Assembly: GCA_037127315.1 (NCBI GenBank)
Contig: JBBBDQ010000347.1
Coordinates: 875,001 to 939,000 of the forward strand
Length of the DNA: 64,000 nucleotides
Direction of reading: 5' to 3'
Source of the DNA: Ascarosepion bandense
Taxonomy: Eukaryota; Mollusca; Cephalopoda; Sepiida; Sepiidae
Under the pieces are notes generated by a model. That model searched no databases, was not told the origin of the DNA, and saw only the letters and a program-made list of their open reading frames with translations. The position numbers and the translations under genes were made by a program. Numbering within the stretch: the stretch's first letter is position 1; each line of letters opens with the position of its first letter. Shown in pieces: positions 1-10,562 of the stretch.

Positions 1-1
1 T

Positions 2-245
2 TGGAGTGATCAATAATGATGATGACAAAATGCCAAAGTACATCTTTCAACGGGTCCTCAGATTCACCACAGAGACCTACATCACGTGCATTGAGGATTT
101 AGTGCTGCCTTTTTCTAAAAGGATAGTTTCTGTAAGACATTATATACAGCAGCAGGACTTTGCACCACGCTATACAAGCAGGAGAAAACTTTCATGACTG
201 ACAGACTATGCCTGCGATCACATCATATCCCATTTATCTGAGAAT
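2..245 (+). pseudogene. Tc1/mariner-superfamily transposase fragment
   Basis: C-terminal catalytic-domain remnant of an IS630/Tc1/mariner DDE transposase, the nuclear enzyme that cuts and pastes its own transposon. The frame runs from the window edge to about 197, then continues past a stop to about 245. Recognisable parts are a DDDKMP strand (family pattern GD.MP), a helix TYITCIEDLVLPF, and QQQDFAPRYTSRRKL, which matches the family's QQDSAP.HTSR block around the second catalytic Asp. The stretch after the stop (LTDYACDHI) keeps the following helix. The first Asp lies outside the window and the final catalytic acid is not seen, so the copy is truncated and dead. Family assignment is from pattern memory, not a search. 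Confidence 0.7.
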
Positions 246-340
246 ATAACATACTGAATGTAACCTTATTGATTATTATTAATGATGCGTAGTTCAGCGA
301 GAGATCAAGTGTAAAGCAAATATTGTAGGAAGATTCAGTC

Positions 341-432
341 AGTTAAGTGTCATACGTGAACACGCTTTGGGCGATTATGTCTCGAAAGAGACATGACTAA
401 CTGGGCAAAAGATAATCCCACAGGCTGTTGCC
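341..432 (+). repeat. dispersed hairpin repeat, family H, copy 1
   Basis: Short non-coding repeat containing the perfect hairpin ATGTCTC-GAAA-GAGACAT, flanked by AGTCAGTTAAGTG on the left and TTGCCATTGC on the right. Related copies lie near 21.1 kb, 23.5 kb and 26.5 kb. No coding capacity. It may be a MITE or an internal piece of a larger element. Confidence 0.7.
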
Positions 433-483
433 ATTGCAAAGCTTTAAAACGCAAATGTCTTGTTATTTAACCTATATCTGTAG

Positions 484-612
484 GGAAGAGATGGATTAAT
501 ACCTTTCCCAAGTGTATTTGCGCGTAAGTCAATGCAAGGAATTCATATGGAAGTCGAACGCAGTTCCCCGACTTCTCATTCCGAGCCGATATCAACTGCA
601 ACACAATGCACA
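484..612 (-). repeat. tRNA-Arg-like SINE, copy 1
   Basis: Read on the minus strand this begins with a degraded tRNA-like head (GTTGCAGTTGATATCGG) and ends in the shared body segment (AGGTATTAATCC). Copies at 9.1, 23.0 and 26.8 kb share the same order. The 23.0-kb copy keeps GTGGCCTAATGG, which resembles the A box of tRNA-Arg. This copy is decayed. Confidence 0.5.
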
Positions 613-839
613 TCCGTTGGAACATTAACCGACTTAAACAAAGTAACCACCAAGAAGAGATGCAGGAGATTCCGGATTTGTCTGTAGACCGTGATGGAAG
701 TCAATAACGATTACATTTAACAAATTTACTATCTCGTATTTCAAGTTTTTTGTCTAATGTTAGTAAATATATCTGTTAAAATGCGTTTTCATATTTATTC
801 TCATTTTTCCGTAATTTAGACAATAATTTATCTATAGCA

Positions 840-841
<2 letters not shown>

Positions 842-878
<37 letters not shown>
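842..878. repeat. (AT)n microsatellite
   Basis: Uninterrupted AT dinucleotide run. The sequence from 613 to 841 and from 879 to 959 shows nothing else I recognise. Confidence 0.95.
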
Positions 879-879
<1 letters not shown>

Positions 880-959
880 TTATATACGGGTATTACATAT
901 CAAAATCTCATCTTCAGAATGATAGTAGGGAAAAATCAAGTGGACGGGAAATCAAGCTA

Positions 960-1440
960 TTCGTCTCGTGGTTCTTGACAAAACCCAACGGATAGTCTGC
1001 AATGTAATTCATGAGCTCAACAATGTATCTGTAACTGATAAGCTCAACTGGTAGCTCAACTCCAGTCGTTTTCACACCAGCGTACTGTGGCTTCCCTGTG
1101 TCTCTTCTACAAAGATTTTCCCGGCCTCTGCTCCGATGAACTTAGCTCCCTGGTGCCCCCTCTGCATGACTTTAGTTGAGCTACTAGACTAGAGACTAGG
1201 TCCAAACCTTTTACATTGAATCCCGTTAAACTTTATAATTAATTAACTGCTTCTCTCGAACTTCCCAACTGTAGAATTTCCTTCCGTATTCTTGCTTCCC
1301 TGTCAACTACAATTTCCAAGAATTTAAATTCAAAGTCAATTGCTATCCTTTATACCCTTGACTTGCATAATTTCCCTGACAACCATTGTATCATGTTCTT
1401 CCTTTTCAATCTAATCTCATTGCAGCCCTCTTCACAGCAA
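960..1440 (+). mobile_element. LINE-J 3' fragment, degenerate
   Basis: Decayed C-terminal part of the reverse-transcriptase protein of the LINE family called LINE-J here. Conceptual translation in shifting frames gives LDKTQRIVCNVI, matching LDKIQRRICNVI of the intact copy at 42.4 kb. It then gives versions of the C-terminal landmarks (CLFHKYFHG...SDEL...LVPP, SRLWN, EFKCKVN). Frame shifts and stops are frequent. The usual 3' tail (CCTTGC..GGGGTGA..CGATT plus A-run) is not clear. Confidence 0.65.
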
Positions 1441-1525
1441 TATATATACTTTTAATTAAAAACAATATTTCCTCAACTACGTGCATCTAATAAAATCATG
1501 TTCAAACAAATAAACTATACGCCAT

Positions 1526-1779
1526 TTCGGTCGGGTTTCAATCGTGGGTAAAAAGAAATAGGATGTCTAACCGTACTGATGAGCTGTGATACAGCGAAAC
1601 AGATATGTCTGCAGATGACTATTTACGTTCTCACATCCTGATTGAGCAGCCTGGAGGAATGGTAGACTACTGTAGCTACTCTAGCATCTACGCATCGCTC
1701 ATTCAGTAATGAATTAGAGCACACTAACAACTGGCGTATGATACATCACAGGCTAAAAGTCTGCTTCCTTCCACCTAGC
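1526..1779 (+). repeat. tRNA-headed hammerhead repeat, monomer 1 (head truncated)
   Basis: First unit of a head-to-tail pair. It starts inside the tRNA-like head (B-box-like GGTTTCAATC), runs through the hammerhead-like core at 1576-1599, then a tail of about 170 bp that abuts the next head at 1780. The distance from one B-box-like block to the next is about 287 bp. Related copies are at 29.8 kb, 31.0-31.3 kb (minus), 46.6 kb and 55.0 kb. The tRNA-head plus ribozyme layout is like the schistosome Sm-alpha SINE and metazoan retrozymes; that comparison is from general knowledge. Confidence 0.75.
1576..1599 (+). ncRNA. hammerhead-ribozyme-like core
   Basis: Reads CTGATGA (1576-1582), then a perfect helix GCTGT/ACAGC with loop GAT (1583-1595), then GAAA (1596-1599). 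This is the invariant hammerhead order CUGANGA - helix II - GAAA. A GTC cleavage-type triplet lies 5' at 1565-1567. Helix III could pair TGT before it with ACA after GAA, and helix I would be tiny (TA/TA around ACCG). The core is convincing, but the outer helices are weak, so activity is uncertain. Confidence 0.6.
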
Positions 1780-1912
1780 GCCCATAGCTCAGAGAAAGAA
1801 TCGCCGACCAACGTCAATTCGGTCAGATTTCAATCCTGGATAAAAAGCAATATGATGTCTAACAGTACTGATAAGCTGCGAAACAGATCTGTCTGTGGAT
1901 GACTATATATAT
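1780..1912 (+). repeat. tRNA-headed hammerhead repeat, monomer 2
   Basis: Second tandem unit, beginning GCCCATAGCTCAG (A-box-like) with B-box-like GATTTCAATCC about 45 bp on. Its ribozyme core is damaged: CTGATAA at 1868-1874, most of helix II deleted, and GAAAC retained. It ends in GGATGACTATATATATA, as the other copies do. An internal pol III promoter is inferred from the A/B-box resemblance. Confidence 0.75.
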
Positions 1913-2306
1913 ACTAGCAGTATAGCTCGGGTGTAATGAAAGCTTTAAAACTAATCCATGGTCCTTGAGCTCAGACTCTTTGGAGTTGACACAAAAGACT
2001 AAAAAGCAATAGTTGTTTCCAGTTAAAACGAAACTGCCAACGCAAAGAAAAATAAATGGATGTAAGTCGAATTTTGATTTACTGGTATCGATATCAAATA
2101 AGTTCTTTTCGTTGTAAATTGAATTTTGAAGGCTTGTAAACTGAATTTTGAAGGCTAAATATGTTCTCTCAGTCAATCGTATCATGGTTGAGACTAAGAA
2201 CTACAATTATACCTACTTAGAGCCAATCCCGATGCAAAAACTAAAATAAAAGGGCTGAAAAAATACAGACATACAAGCAGATAAACAGACACACACAAAC
2301 ATCTTG

Positions 2307-2310
<4 letters not shown>

Positions 2311-2345
<35 letters not shown>
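2311..2345. repeat. (AT)n microsatellite
   Basis: Pure AT run. The 1913-2310 stretch before it holds only short decayed sequence with no gene I can recognise. Confidence 0.95.
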
Positions 2346-2349
<4 letters not shown>

Positions 2350-2509
2350 GGATCTTCTGCACTATTGTAGGAACTGCAACCTTGAAACTCCTGAATATCG
2401 TTTCTTGTGTCTTTGTCTATGAGTGTATCAAATTTGATTAAATTCAGACCACTCCTTCTATAACCCGATCTTTTCGATTATCGATTTTCGATATTTATCG
2501 GGGGTACTT

Positions 2510-2632
2510 TGACACAAAACCTAGCTAAGAACACTCGCAGACGCCTACAGTAAAACCGTGTAAAGTTTCAAGAAAATCGGTTCAGGCGCTTTGCAGTCTA
2601 TAGGTAACGGACACACACACAAAGTTCCAGTT
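2510..2632 (+). repeat. possible retroelement 3'-tail sequence
   Basis: Contains AGTTTCAAGAAAATCGGTTC and TCTATAGGTAACGGACACAC, a pattern often seen near 3' ends of invertebrate retroelements (recalled, not searched). Only one copy is apparent in the window, so the call is weak. Confidence 0.25.
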
Positions 2633-2640
2633 ATATATAT

Positions 2641-2649
2641 ATCTTTACT

Positions 2650-2715
<66 letters not shown>

Positions 2716-2724
2716 AGTAAAGAA
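2641..2724. repeat. (AT)n hairpin with unique inverted arms
   Basis: An AT run (about 2654-2712) is flanked by the inverted arms TCTTTACTTATTA and TAATAAGTAAAGA, so the whole block is one long perfect palindrome able to extrude as a cruciform. Confidence 0.85.
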
Positions 2725-3172
2725 AAGATGAGAAAAAGTATCTTTAATCTAACATGTTTCACTTTAACAAAGTTTTTCAGAGATTTTTAAAGAGGAAGCT
2801 TTTTTAAAATATTTAAAACTTATAAAAATTACAGAGACACTATATTGATTCAGGTTTGATTTTACTGGTTAGATACGTTTTACGTGTAATAAATCTATAA
2901 GTGAATATGTAAAATGTTGAGGAAAAAATTATGCTTGTTTAATGGTGTTTGCTACGAGTAATAAAAATCTCTAGATCGTTATTACGAATTCAAGTATAAG
3001 TAATGTATGTGCCGAACATATTCAAACTAGAGACAAATTTATTATTTTTATATGTTGGTAACGTTAGTATATGTGTGAATGACAAAACGAAATATATTTT
3101 CTTTCTTAATTGTAGAGAAATAATGTATAAACCTATCAAGCGATGGAAGATTTTAAAACAAGATGAGAGACT

Positions 3173-3357
3173 CATATATGAATGTGTGTGTGTGTGAGAG
3201 AGAATCATGTATGAATGTGTGTGTGTATGAGAGTATCATGTATGAATGGGTGTGTTTATGAGAGAATCGTGTATGAATGTGTGTGTGTATGAAAGAATCA
3301 TATATGAATGTGTGTGTGTATGAGAGTATCATGTATGAATGGGTGCGTTTATGAGTC
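3173..3357. repeat. 31-32 bp minisatellite, about six units
   Basis: Imperfect tandem units of the form ATGTATGAATGTGTGTGTGT followed by ATGAGAGTATC. GT-run length and a few substitutions vary among units. The short reading frames here are repeat artefacts. Confidence 0.85.
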
Positions 3358-3602
3358 GGTCAATTTAGTATCTGTATGAATGATAACTCGAAATTAATTT
3401 CCGTTTAAAATTCTAGTGAAATAACGTATACAAGTATAAAGTGAAATTTTTATAAAAATATAAATGTATTTCGAAAATAATTTGTTAATATTTAGAATCT
3501 TTAAATGCAATAATATGTATTGTAATATTAACTAAATATCAATGTATTAACACTATTACAATATCTTAAGTAATGTACGTAATATATAGATATATTAAAA
3601 CA

Positions 3603-3605
<3 letters not shown>

Positions 3606-3646
<41 letters not shown>

Positions 3647-3718
3647 CCTATATATTAATATATATGTATGCATGTATGTATGTATGTATGTATGTATGTA
3701 TGTATGTATGTATGTATG
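3606..3718. repeat. (AT)n followed by (ATGT)n microsatellites
   Basis: AT run at 3606-3641, short spacer, then about thirteen ATGT/GTAT units at 3665-3718. Confidence 0.95.
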
Positions 3719-4153
3719 GTGATAGTAAACAAGAGAGGGAAAGAGAATAAGTCATAAGCATTAAGGAGTTACATTTAATGAGGTACATTGAGGAGGTACA
3801 TTAAGGAGGTACATTTTTACTAAGATGTTTATGACTCTTGTTTGTCGATTCTTGTCAAATTATCAATTTTCGATTTCCAGTAAAGTAGATGAGAGGATAT
3901 TTTTCTTTCTATTTAATTTAAGACACAGTATCTTTTCTGGTGTGGTCAGGGAAGAATTGAGAATCATTTTTCAAATATTACTAGAAGAGGCACTGACACA
4001 GGCGACTTAAAATACTGACCACTCTTTTTTCTACATATTGACGCAAGGGACCAATTTATTTCTCTCCCCTCCAACTGTGCCCAACATTACAATAATTATT
4101 ATTTAATAATATATACATTTAGTAATATATTTGAATAGTACTTTATATTTTTA

Positions 4154-4604
4154 TTATCTGATAATATGTAATAATATATTTGAATAATACATTATTTATT
4201 TAAAATTATGAAAAGAATGGAGATGTTTATTATATTACTGATGTTGTTGCTATTTCAGATCAGCTGATAATTATAAACTTCTTGATGCTACTTATATTTT
4301 GATGCTACTTATCTGATAATATGTAATAATACATTTGAATAATACATTATTTATTTAAAATTATGAAAAGAATGGAGATGTTTATTATATTACTGATGTT
4401 GTTGCTATTTCAGATCAGCTGATAATTATAAACTTCTTGATGCTACTTATATTTTGATGCTACTTATCTGATAATATGTAATAATACATTTGAATAATAC
4501 ATTATTTATTTAAAATTATGAAAAGAATGGAGATGTTTATTATATTACTGATGTTGCTGCTATTTCAGATCAGCTGATAATTATAAACTTCTTGATGCTA
4601 CCAT
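4154..4604. repeat. 155-bp tandem repeat, about 2.9 units
   Basis: The landmark AAAAGAATGGAGATG recurs at 4211, 4366 and 4521, an exact 155-bp period. Units are nearly identical, so the array is young. The sequence is AT-rich and non-coding. The block GATCAGCTGATAATTATAAAC within each unit is partly palindromic (ATCAGCTGAT). Confidence 0.9.
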
Positions 4605-4907
4605 AACTCGTCCATTTAACGAAATTAATTAAAAAAAATGTAGGAAAAAGTTAAAATTAAAATTTGGTTAATAAATTGTAGAAGTCATAGGAAGGATAAA
4701 TTATCACTGCTGTGTAATTAAAAAAATGATAAAAATAATAATTTTTATTACTTTTAAGATAATTAGAATAAAGAAACGTCTCAGAAAATTTGCAAAATAA
4801 ATAATATCTTACTTATTGATTAATTTAAAGAAAGCAGTGATATTATTTATCGGCGCAAATTAAAACCAAATACTCGATTATTGATAAGTTATTTGTTCGG
4901 ATAAAAT

Positions 4908-4910
<3 letters not shown>

Positions 4911-4990
<80 letters not shown>
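4911..4990. repeat. (AC)n(AT)n compound microsatellite
   Basis: AC run followed directly by an AT run, the same compound order as at 8.26 kb and 30.9 kb. Confidence 0.95.
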
Positions 4991-4992
<2 letters not shown>

Positions 4993-7390
4993 TTTCTTTT
5001 GTTCATTTGTTCGTCTATCTGTATATTCAGTTATTTATCTACTGAACTCGTCAAAATACTTAGAATTATCTGCAATTAATTTTTCTAAAGATTTTATGAA
5101 CCATACAGATCAGAAAACTACTTGGTTAATCAATAAAGATAATTAAAAAAAGAAATAACAAACTTAATAATAAGAAGAAAATTTTATATTATACGGTAAA
5201 ATAGCAATAAAAATAGCAAAATCTCATATTTAAGTTATTATAAAAATTTTAAAAATAGTTAAATTTTCTAGATTTTTGGAAATTAAAATATTACTGTTAT
5301 GGTCATTATTAGATGCATATGCAAATCAAAATTTGCATCATGACAAAGAAAACCTTATGAAATAGTTGTCTGGTTAAAATTTAATAAAATTGCGAAATTT
5401 AATAAATTTCAAAAGAAATACAACTTACAAACATATGGCCTAGTTGATAAAAGTTTTACTTAAGTTCAGTGACTTGACACAAAGAGTTTGAGTCCAATAC
5501 CTGTCTACAGTAATAGTGAATAAAAAATTTAAGGATTTAAGTTAAATGGAGACAATTCAGTCATCCGGGGGTAGCATGGTTCATGGAGCGATAACAATAT
5601 ACCCCAACGATCGGAATAATAAATTTGATTCGAAATTTCAATCACCTGAAGAAGGTTGGAGCGTACAGCAGCCGAAACGTTCTGAATATGTAAATAAATA
5701 TGAGAACAGTAGTTCGAACAAGGTAAATGACTACAATAACTCATCTCAGAAGTATTGACAGACGTATCTTTAAGATAAATAAATAAAAGTATGTTCCGAA
5801 AGCATCTTGTCTGGAATAAAACTATCTTCAAGACGTAGGCAATCATGTTCTTTAACCACTGCATATCTCATCTTGCTCTTAACAGTTTTCTTTTTCTCTT
5901 TTTTGCTAAGGTTTCCGTTCTCAGTTTAGCCATCTATTCAAACAGGCATTTTAGGTAAATGTTCTGCCTTTACCTGTCTCTCTTGCCCGCAATATGAACA
6001 ACGATCGGGTAAAGTGGTTAATCATGGACGTCTAGCATATCGCAAATGGAAAGGACTTTGCTTTCATAGCAAATTTTTAGCAAGCATTAGCGTTAATTCT
6101 GAAAGTGCATCCCATTATGGTAAATTTACTTTCGGAGAATTACCTGCTGTGGTCAGTACAATAAGTAATGAATCCTCGAATTTCACAGCTAGTCTTTTCC
6201 ATAGAATCATTATAATGTAAAGCTAAGTATCCAAATAACAGTAAATTCTTCTAGAATCATCCAACGTTAACAAGTATGTAATTACTTCTCTGTGGTGAGT
6301 TGGATCTTCCCATCTTTCACTAAACCTGCTTAGGAATTAAACATCCATATTTATTTTGAAAAACTTCGGGTACTCTAAAACCTGCAAAAATGTTGTTTTT
6401 TTTTGGTAATTATCGAAGGTGATTGTGATATTTTAGACATCTTTTACGTTTAATTTTTGCCAAGTTCTATGCATTCTGGGGAAAACCAGAAGAATGGTTA
6501 GCACTTGCCTTCTCTGCGATTTTGAAATCAGAATTTTCCTTTATATAGAATCTATGTAGTCTACGTATCGAAAGCTCAGTTCAATCATTCCTTGTTGAGC
6601 GGAGAAGGAAAAATACCTGCATTTCCTGTAATTGCGTATATGAATAGCAACATACATGGCCCAAATTTGAATTCAGCTCAACAATTCCACTTTTCTAGAC
6701 GATATTCGCTACCACCTAACTTAAATGCCTTTTATCATAATTATATTCCGGGAATTCCAAGAACGAAAAGAACGAATTCACATCAAGCAAACTTATTCAA
6801 CAGAAAATGTATATGTATCAAAATACCTGTTGTGGACGCAGAATAGGTCCGGAAGAAAACTCGAACACTGGTATTAGGGAAACATATATATTTTACAAAA
6901 GAACAAATACAAAGAGTGTTTTCTTCTGGTATACATAATAATAGGAAGAGTTAGGAGTTGTAGCACATTTTCTTAAAAATTAGGCAAGCGCAAAATCATG
7001 GTCCTCGAATTGCATTACACAGTATGATTTCTACCGACATTCTACTGGTGTTATTCATGGAAGGTGTGATTAAACACATAATTTTTTCTATAATTTCCCT
7101 TCAACATTCCCTTTGAGTAGGTGTCAATTCATTTGGAAATAATACAACTGGTTGAAAAATATTTTTATAACCATTTCACCACATGCAAAGCGGGACCGCC
7201 ACTGGTGTGTGAAAAAATCAAGATATATGGGATTAGGAAGAAAGGATAACAGATGGATGGAAATCAAATAAATAGTAGATCGCAATTGACGTTGAATTTG
7301 AAATTTTGGAGATTCTAGCTCTCAGGGAAGCGAGCTAATAGCGGAGAGTTCCACAAACGGTAAATGCGAGAAAAGAGACTTAGAGCATAA
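4991..7390. other. no recognised gene
   Basis: AT-rich sequence with short open frames only. The frame at 6592-6846 (plus, 84 codons) is Pro/Asn-rich and free of simple repeats, and 6014-6220 is similar, but neither shows a known domain nor clear splice borders. Around 5829-5864 the minus strand reads MIAYVLK, the same as the end of the RTE-like LINE protein at 28.7 kb. This may be a tiny LINE scrap. Confidence 0.4.
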
Positions 7391-7397
7391 GAGGCGG

Positions 7398-7437
7398 TTC
7401 TTCTTCTTCTTCTTCTTCTTCTTCTTCTTCTTCTTCT
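7398..7437. repeat. (CTT)n microsatellite, LINE 3' tail
   Basis: Thirteen or so CTT units at the 3' end of the minus-strand RTE-like LINE. It is best read as an expanded LINE tail rather than an independent microsatellite. Confidence 0.85.
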
Positions 7438-8115
7438 ATGTGCTATGTCCCTTCAGGGCGTAGGTAATCATCGTTTTCCACGTCTCCCTATCCCTCGTAT
7501 CTCTGAGCACGCTTTCCCGTGTTACCCCAACCACAACCCGCTCTGCCATCCCCTTGCTCATGCCCTTCAGATATGTTATCCGCTGCTTTCTCCTGTCTGA
7601 CCTGTGAGTTTCAGATTCTCCAAAACTTCCTTCCTCATTAAATGTTCATATACTTTCAGCTGTCTCTTTCTGATACTGAGTCGTAATTTTATTTTCATTT
7701 CCATCATTTCTAAAACCTCATCATTACTTACATGCTCGATCCACGATATACACAACATCCTCTTGTAGAACCACATTTCAGTTGCTTCAACTTTTTCATT
7801 CATCTTTGACGATATTGTCCAGCATTCACTGCCATATTGAAAGACAGAGACCCCATAGCAATCTTGAACTCCGTTTCTAGTGAAATGTTTTTGTCTCTTA
7901 ATACTCTAATCAGCTTCTGGAATGCGTCCTTGGCCATGCCAATTCACCTTGGATCTCAGAGTTACACTTTACGTCTTTCATTAGAAACACTTCCGAAGTA
8001 TTTAAATTTTTTTACTTGATTGATTTTTTTTGGGCTTCTTCGTTTTTTCTGATGACCTTACATTTGGTTTATTTGTAATTTATTTTTAGTCCTTTCTTTT
8101 AACTTTTTTTGAAGA
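7398..8115 (-). mobile_element. RTE-like LINE, 3' part of reverse transcriptase, decayed
   Basis: Minus-strand remnant of the same LINE family as the copy at 28.0-28.8 kb. Translation in several frames gives KYFGSV near 7990, then AKDAFQKL, SLETE, a broken CYG(V)SVFQYGSECWT, WFYKRMLCISWIEHVSNDEVLEMM, and RQLKVYEHLMRKEVLENLKLTGQ. It then decays toward the C-terminus. These match the fingers/thumb-side and C-terminal parts of the 28-kb protein. The element ends in a (GAA)n tail at 7398-7437, just as the 28-kb copy ends in (AGA)n, which supports a true 3' end. It is 5' truncated with no RT catalytic core left. The R/T type (RTE-like endonuclease-reverse transcriptase common in molluscs) is from recalled similarity. 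Confidence 0.8.
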
Positions 8116-8256
8116 GGCGGTTACATTTAACTATTTCGACAGTAAGATGGTGGGACCTTAATGTCAATTTAGTAGAACAAGTGTGGTCCCAGTACCAGGA
8201 AAAAAGCTATTAGCTTGTCTAACTAGCAGCTTCAAGTTTGAAATCAGTTCCCGAAT

Positions 8257-8258
<2 letters not shown>

Positions 8259-8302
<44 letters not shown>

Positions 8303-8340
8303 ACACACACACACATATATATATATAAATATATATATAT
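8259..8340. repeat. (AC)n(AT)n compound microsatellite
   Basis: AC run with a few ACGC interruptions, followed by an AT run. A frame through it encodes His-Thr repeats and is an artefact. Confidence 0.95.
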
Positions 8341-8846
8341 GGTGATGTATACGTTTGTATGTGTGAAGAATTAATGAATTCATTTTTAATCCGATGTATT
8401 TACTACATCAAATATTATTACAGTGAAGCCGCACATTTTATTTTTTAAGTTATTGTTATATATTTCCTTCATTGGCCTGCTCATAGAAAATGGGATCGAT
8501 TCAATAGGCCTTAACTCATGATCATGAAAACATCACTGAAGGCAATGCTCTTTTCTAATTTTTAAGGGATAAGCAACCTGATCATCCAGGTTATTTTTAT
8601 ACAACTTAATATCTGCATAACTTCCTATGCGAAACGTAAACATAGTAATTTCCAAAGATTTAATTGATTTTATTTCTAATCCGACTTTTTTTATTGCTGC
8701 GTATTTAAAATTGACGCTCCATTTTTATTTATTAAACGTCTATTGGCAAGCACATTCGGGAAGTCTTAGAAAAGAATACAAGTTCCTCGGCAGGGACGGC
8801 ATATTTTCGCGTTTGATCGCATTTTAGGATAATACATGTTGCATAT

Positions 8847-8917
8847 GCGCATTGTGATGTAATGTATATCGACCCGAGATTATAGAGCCGAGTTCGAATT
8901 CTAGCCTTATCGGGCAT
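8847..8917 (+). repeat. possible tRNA-derived sequence
   Basis: Has a B-box-like GAGTTCGAATTC at 8890-8901 and an A-box-like TGATGTAATG about 35 bp upstream. No acceptor-stem pairing was found, so it is a SINE head or chance match rather than a tRNA gene. Confidence 0.3.
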
Positions 8918-9111
8918 TATTTCAAATAATAATTTTCATGTTCATTTATCAAATAAAAATTAATATTTATTGAATTGTAATTGGTTCGCAAATTTTTATG
9001 ATTTTTAATAAATACTTAATAAAAATAATTCTTTTCAAATGCATTTCTTCACAATATGATAAATAATAAATATCTATTAAAGATAAGTATGAATATTGTG
9101 CAGTTCATGAA

Positions 9112-9235
9112 TGTGCGTTGTGCAGTGGATATCGGTTCAGAAGAAGAAATTGGAAATCCGTGTTCGAATACTTATCGAATTTGTGTCATTCACTTACGCA
9201 CAAATAATCTTGGAAAAGATATGAATCCTATAACA
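9112..9235 (+). repeat. tRNA-Arg-like SINE, copy 2
   Basis: Begins GTTGTGCAGTGGATATCGG, has the B-box-like GTGTTCGAATAC, and runs to AAAGATATGAATCC. The same order occurs, on the minus strand, at 0.5, 23.0 and 26.8 kb. No coding capacity. Confidence 0.6.
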
Positions 9236-9689
9236 TCTCCCTCTAGCTATGAATTGAATAGCAGGACAAATTTGGTTGGCTCGCCTGGCACAAGGTAGAA
9301 GAAATATGTCCATAACTTGTACCAGGTAAGGTTTTATTAAAACATATTGCACTCTACGGGATAATCACGAAGCTTGTGTGTTAGTGGGTTTTTAGCTGAG
9401 CATGGATTAGCATAGATATGGGTAGATGATGAATTGAGTAAAAAATGTAAGTAACAAAGAAATGAGTAGGGTTAAAATAAAATGTGCATAAGACAAGGAT
9501 GTGTCTTGTCTCCAAACGCTCTACACTATGGTTATCTATAGGGAGAAGAATAGTTTTCAAGTATTTATTATTGGTGGGTGCAATTTGTAAAATAAATTGT
9601 TCAAATGACACTGAGTTGATATCAGTCACATAAAAAACCTACAGGTGCTAAACAAAATAATAAAGAGTAACTAAGCATCAACCGAAAGA

Positions 9690-9960
9690 AGTAATAAATT
9701 ATGGTTATTAGATGAGAAAAGCCCATAAAACGAACAGCGAACTGCAGATATGAATATCAAGCAAAAATTTAAATATTTCGGAACAAAAGTTAGAAAATTT
9801 AATCTCGAAATCCGAACACGCGTTTGAAAAAAATATGTTATATTTCAATCGTTAAGCAAAGTACTAAGAAACCGTCAAACTAATCAAAAGAGTTTGAATT
9901 TGAGTTTTGTTTAAGGGCATATCAACATCTGTGACAAAAAGTTAGGGTTTTAAGGTATTC
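9690..9960 (+). pseudogene. possible decayed RT-LINE fragment
   Basis: One frame gives FKYFGTKVRKFNLEIRTRV and then SLSKVLRNR. This resembles the FKYLGSVL...EIRRRI...KILTDR stretch of the RTE-like protein at 28.2 kb. Stops interrupt it and no other landmark is secure. Confidence 0.4.
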
Positions 9961-10261
9961 TTTAATGTTTGGTTATAGTGAGAATGCTTAGTCAGATTTT
10001 GATGATTTTTTAATTTTATTTTAGAAAACTTGAAAATGTTTTCTAGTTTTGTATCCAAAAATGTATTGCTGGAAATAATTTTCCTTCAAATGTGTTTTAT
10101 GGGAATAATTACTCTTTTTTCCTTCAAAAACGGATTATGATGTTTTTTCTTTTGAAAATGTATTGTTGGTAATACTTTTTATTAAAAATTATCTATTTTT
10201 ATGTATATATTTCTATTAAAGTATATATTTATATTTTCATTGAGTTTTGACACCAGTTTGG

Positions 10262-10450
10262 GCATTAACTATTTGTTCATAGTTGGAACCCTAACAGGTG
10301 CTACCACTCTGAGTCAGGTGGACCGTGGCACAACATCAATTAAGAGTTGGTTCCGTGCTCACCACAACCTCGCAATCAGAGGCCTTGCTGCCTGATGTAG
10401 CTTACTGTTATACCCAGGACCCCTATCAAAAGAGAGCTAAATCACCATGT
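10262..10450 (+). repeat. dispersed repeat family R, copy 1
   Basis: Shares ACTATTTG(T/C)TCATAG...GG(A/)ACCC(T)AAC...GGTGCTACCACTC and further blocks (CAGA..CCTTGCTGCC) with 48625-48815, in the same orientation. The local frames of about 64 codons follow the repeat and are not credible genes. Confidence 0.7.
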
Positions 10451-10562
10451 GATATCAATTCACTTGTATGGAAGACACGAAGTCAACAAAAAAGTGTCTC
10501 TAAAGAAGGATGCTTATAACCTTATGTACGAAGTGAGTAAGCAATGAGGAAGATCTTTTATA

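Noticed and set aside
3665..3718. Regular short repeats that might suggest a CRISPR array; also the minisatellites at 48.4 and 51.5 kb
   Set aside because: Units are contiguous without unique spacers, and the genome is animal.
8183..8374. His-Thr repeat frame
   Set aside because: Translation of an (AC)n microsatellite; similar frames at 22.4, 30.9, 31.6 and 55.0 kb are rejected for the same reason.
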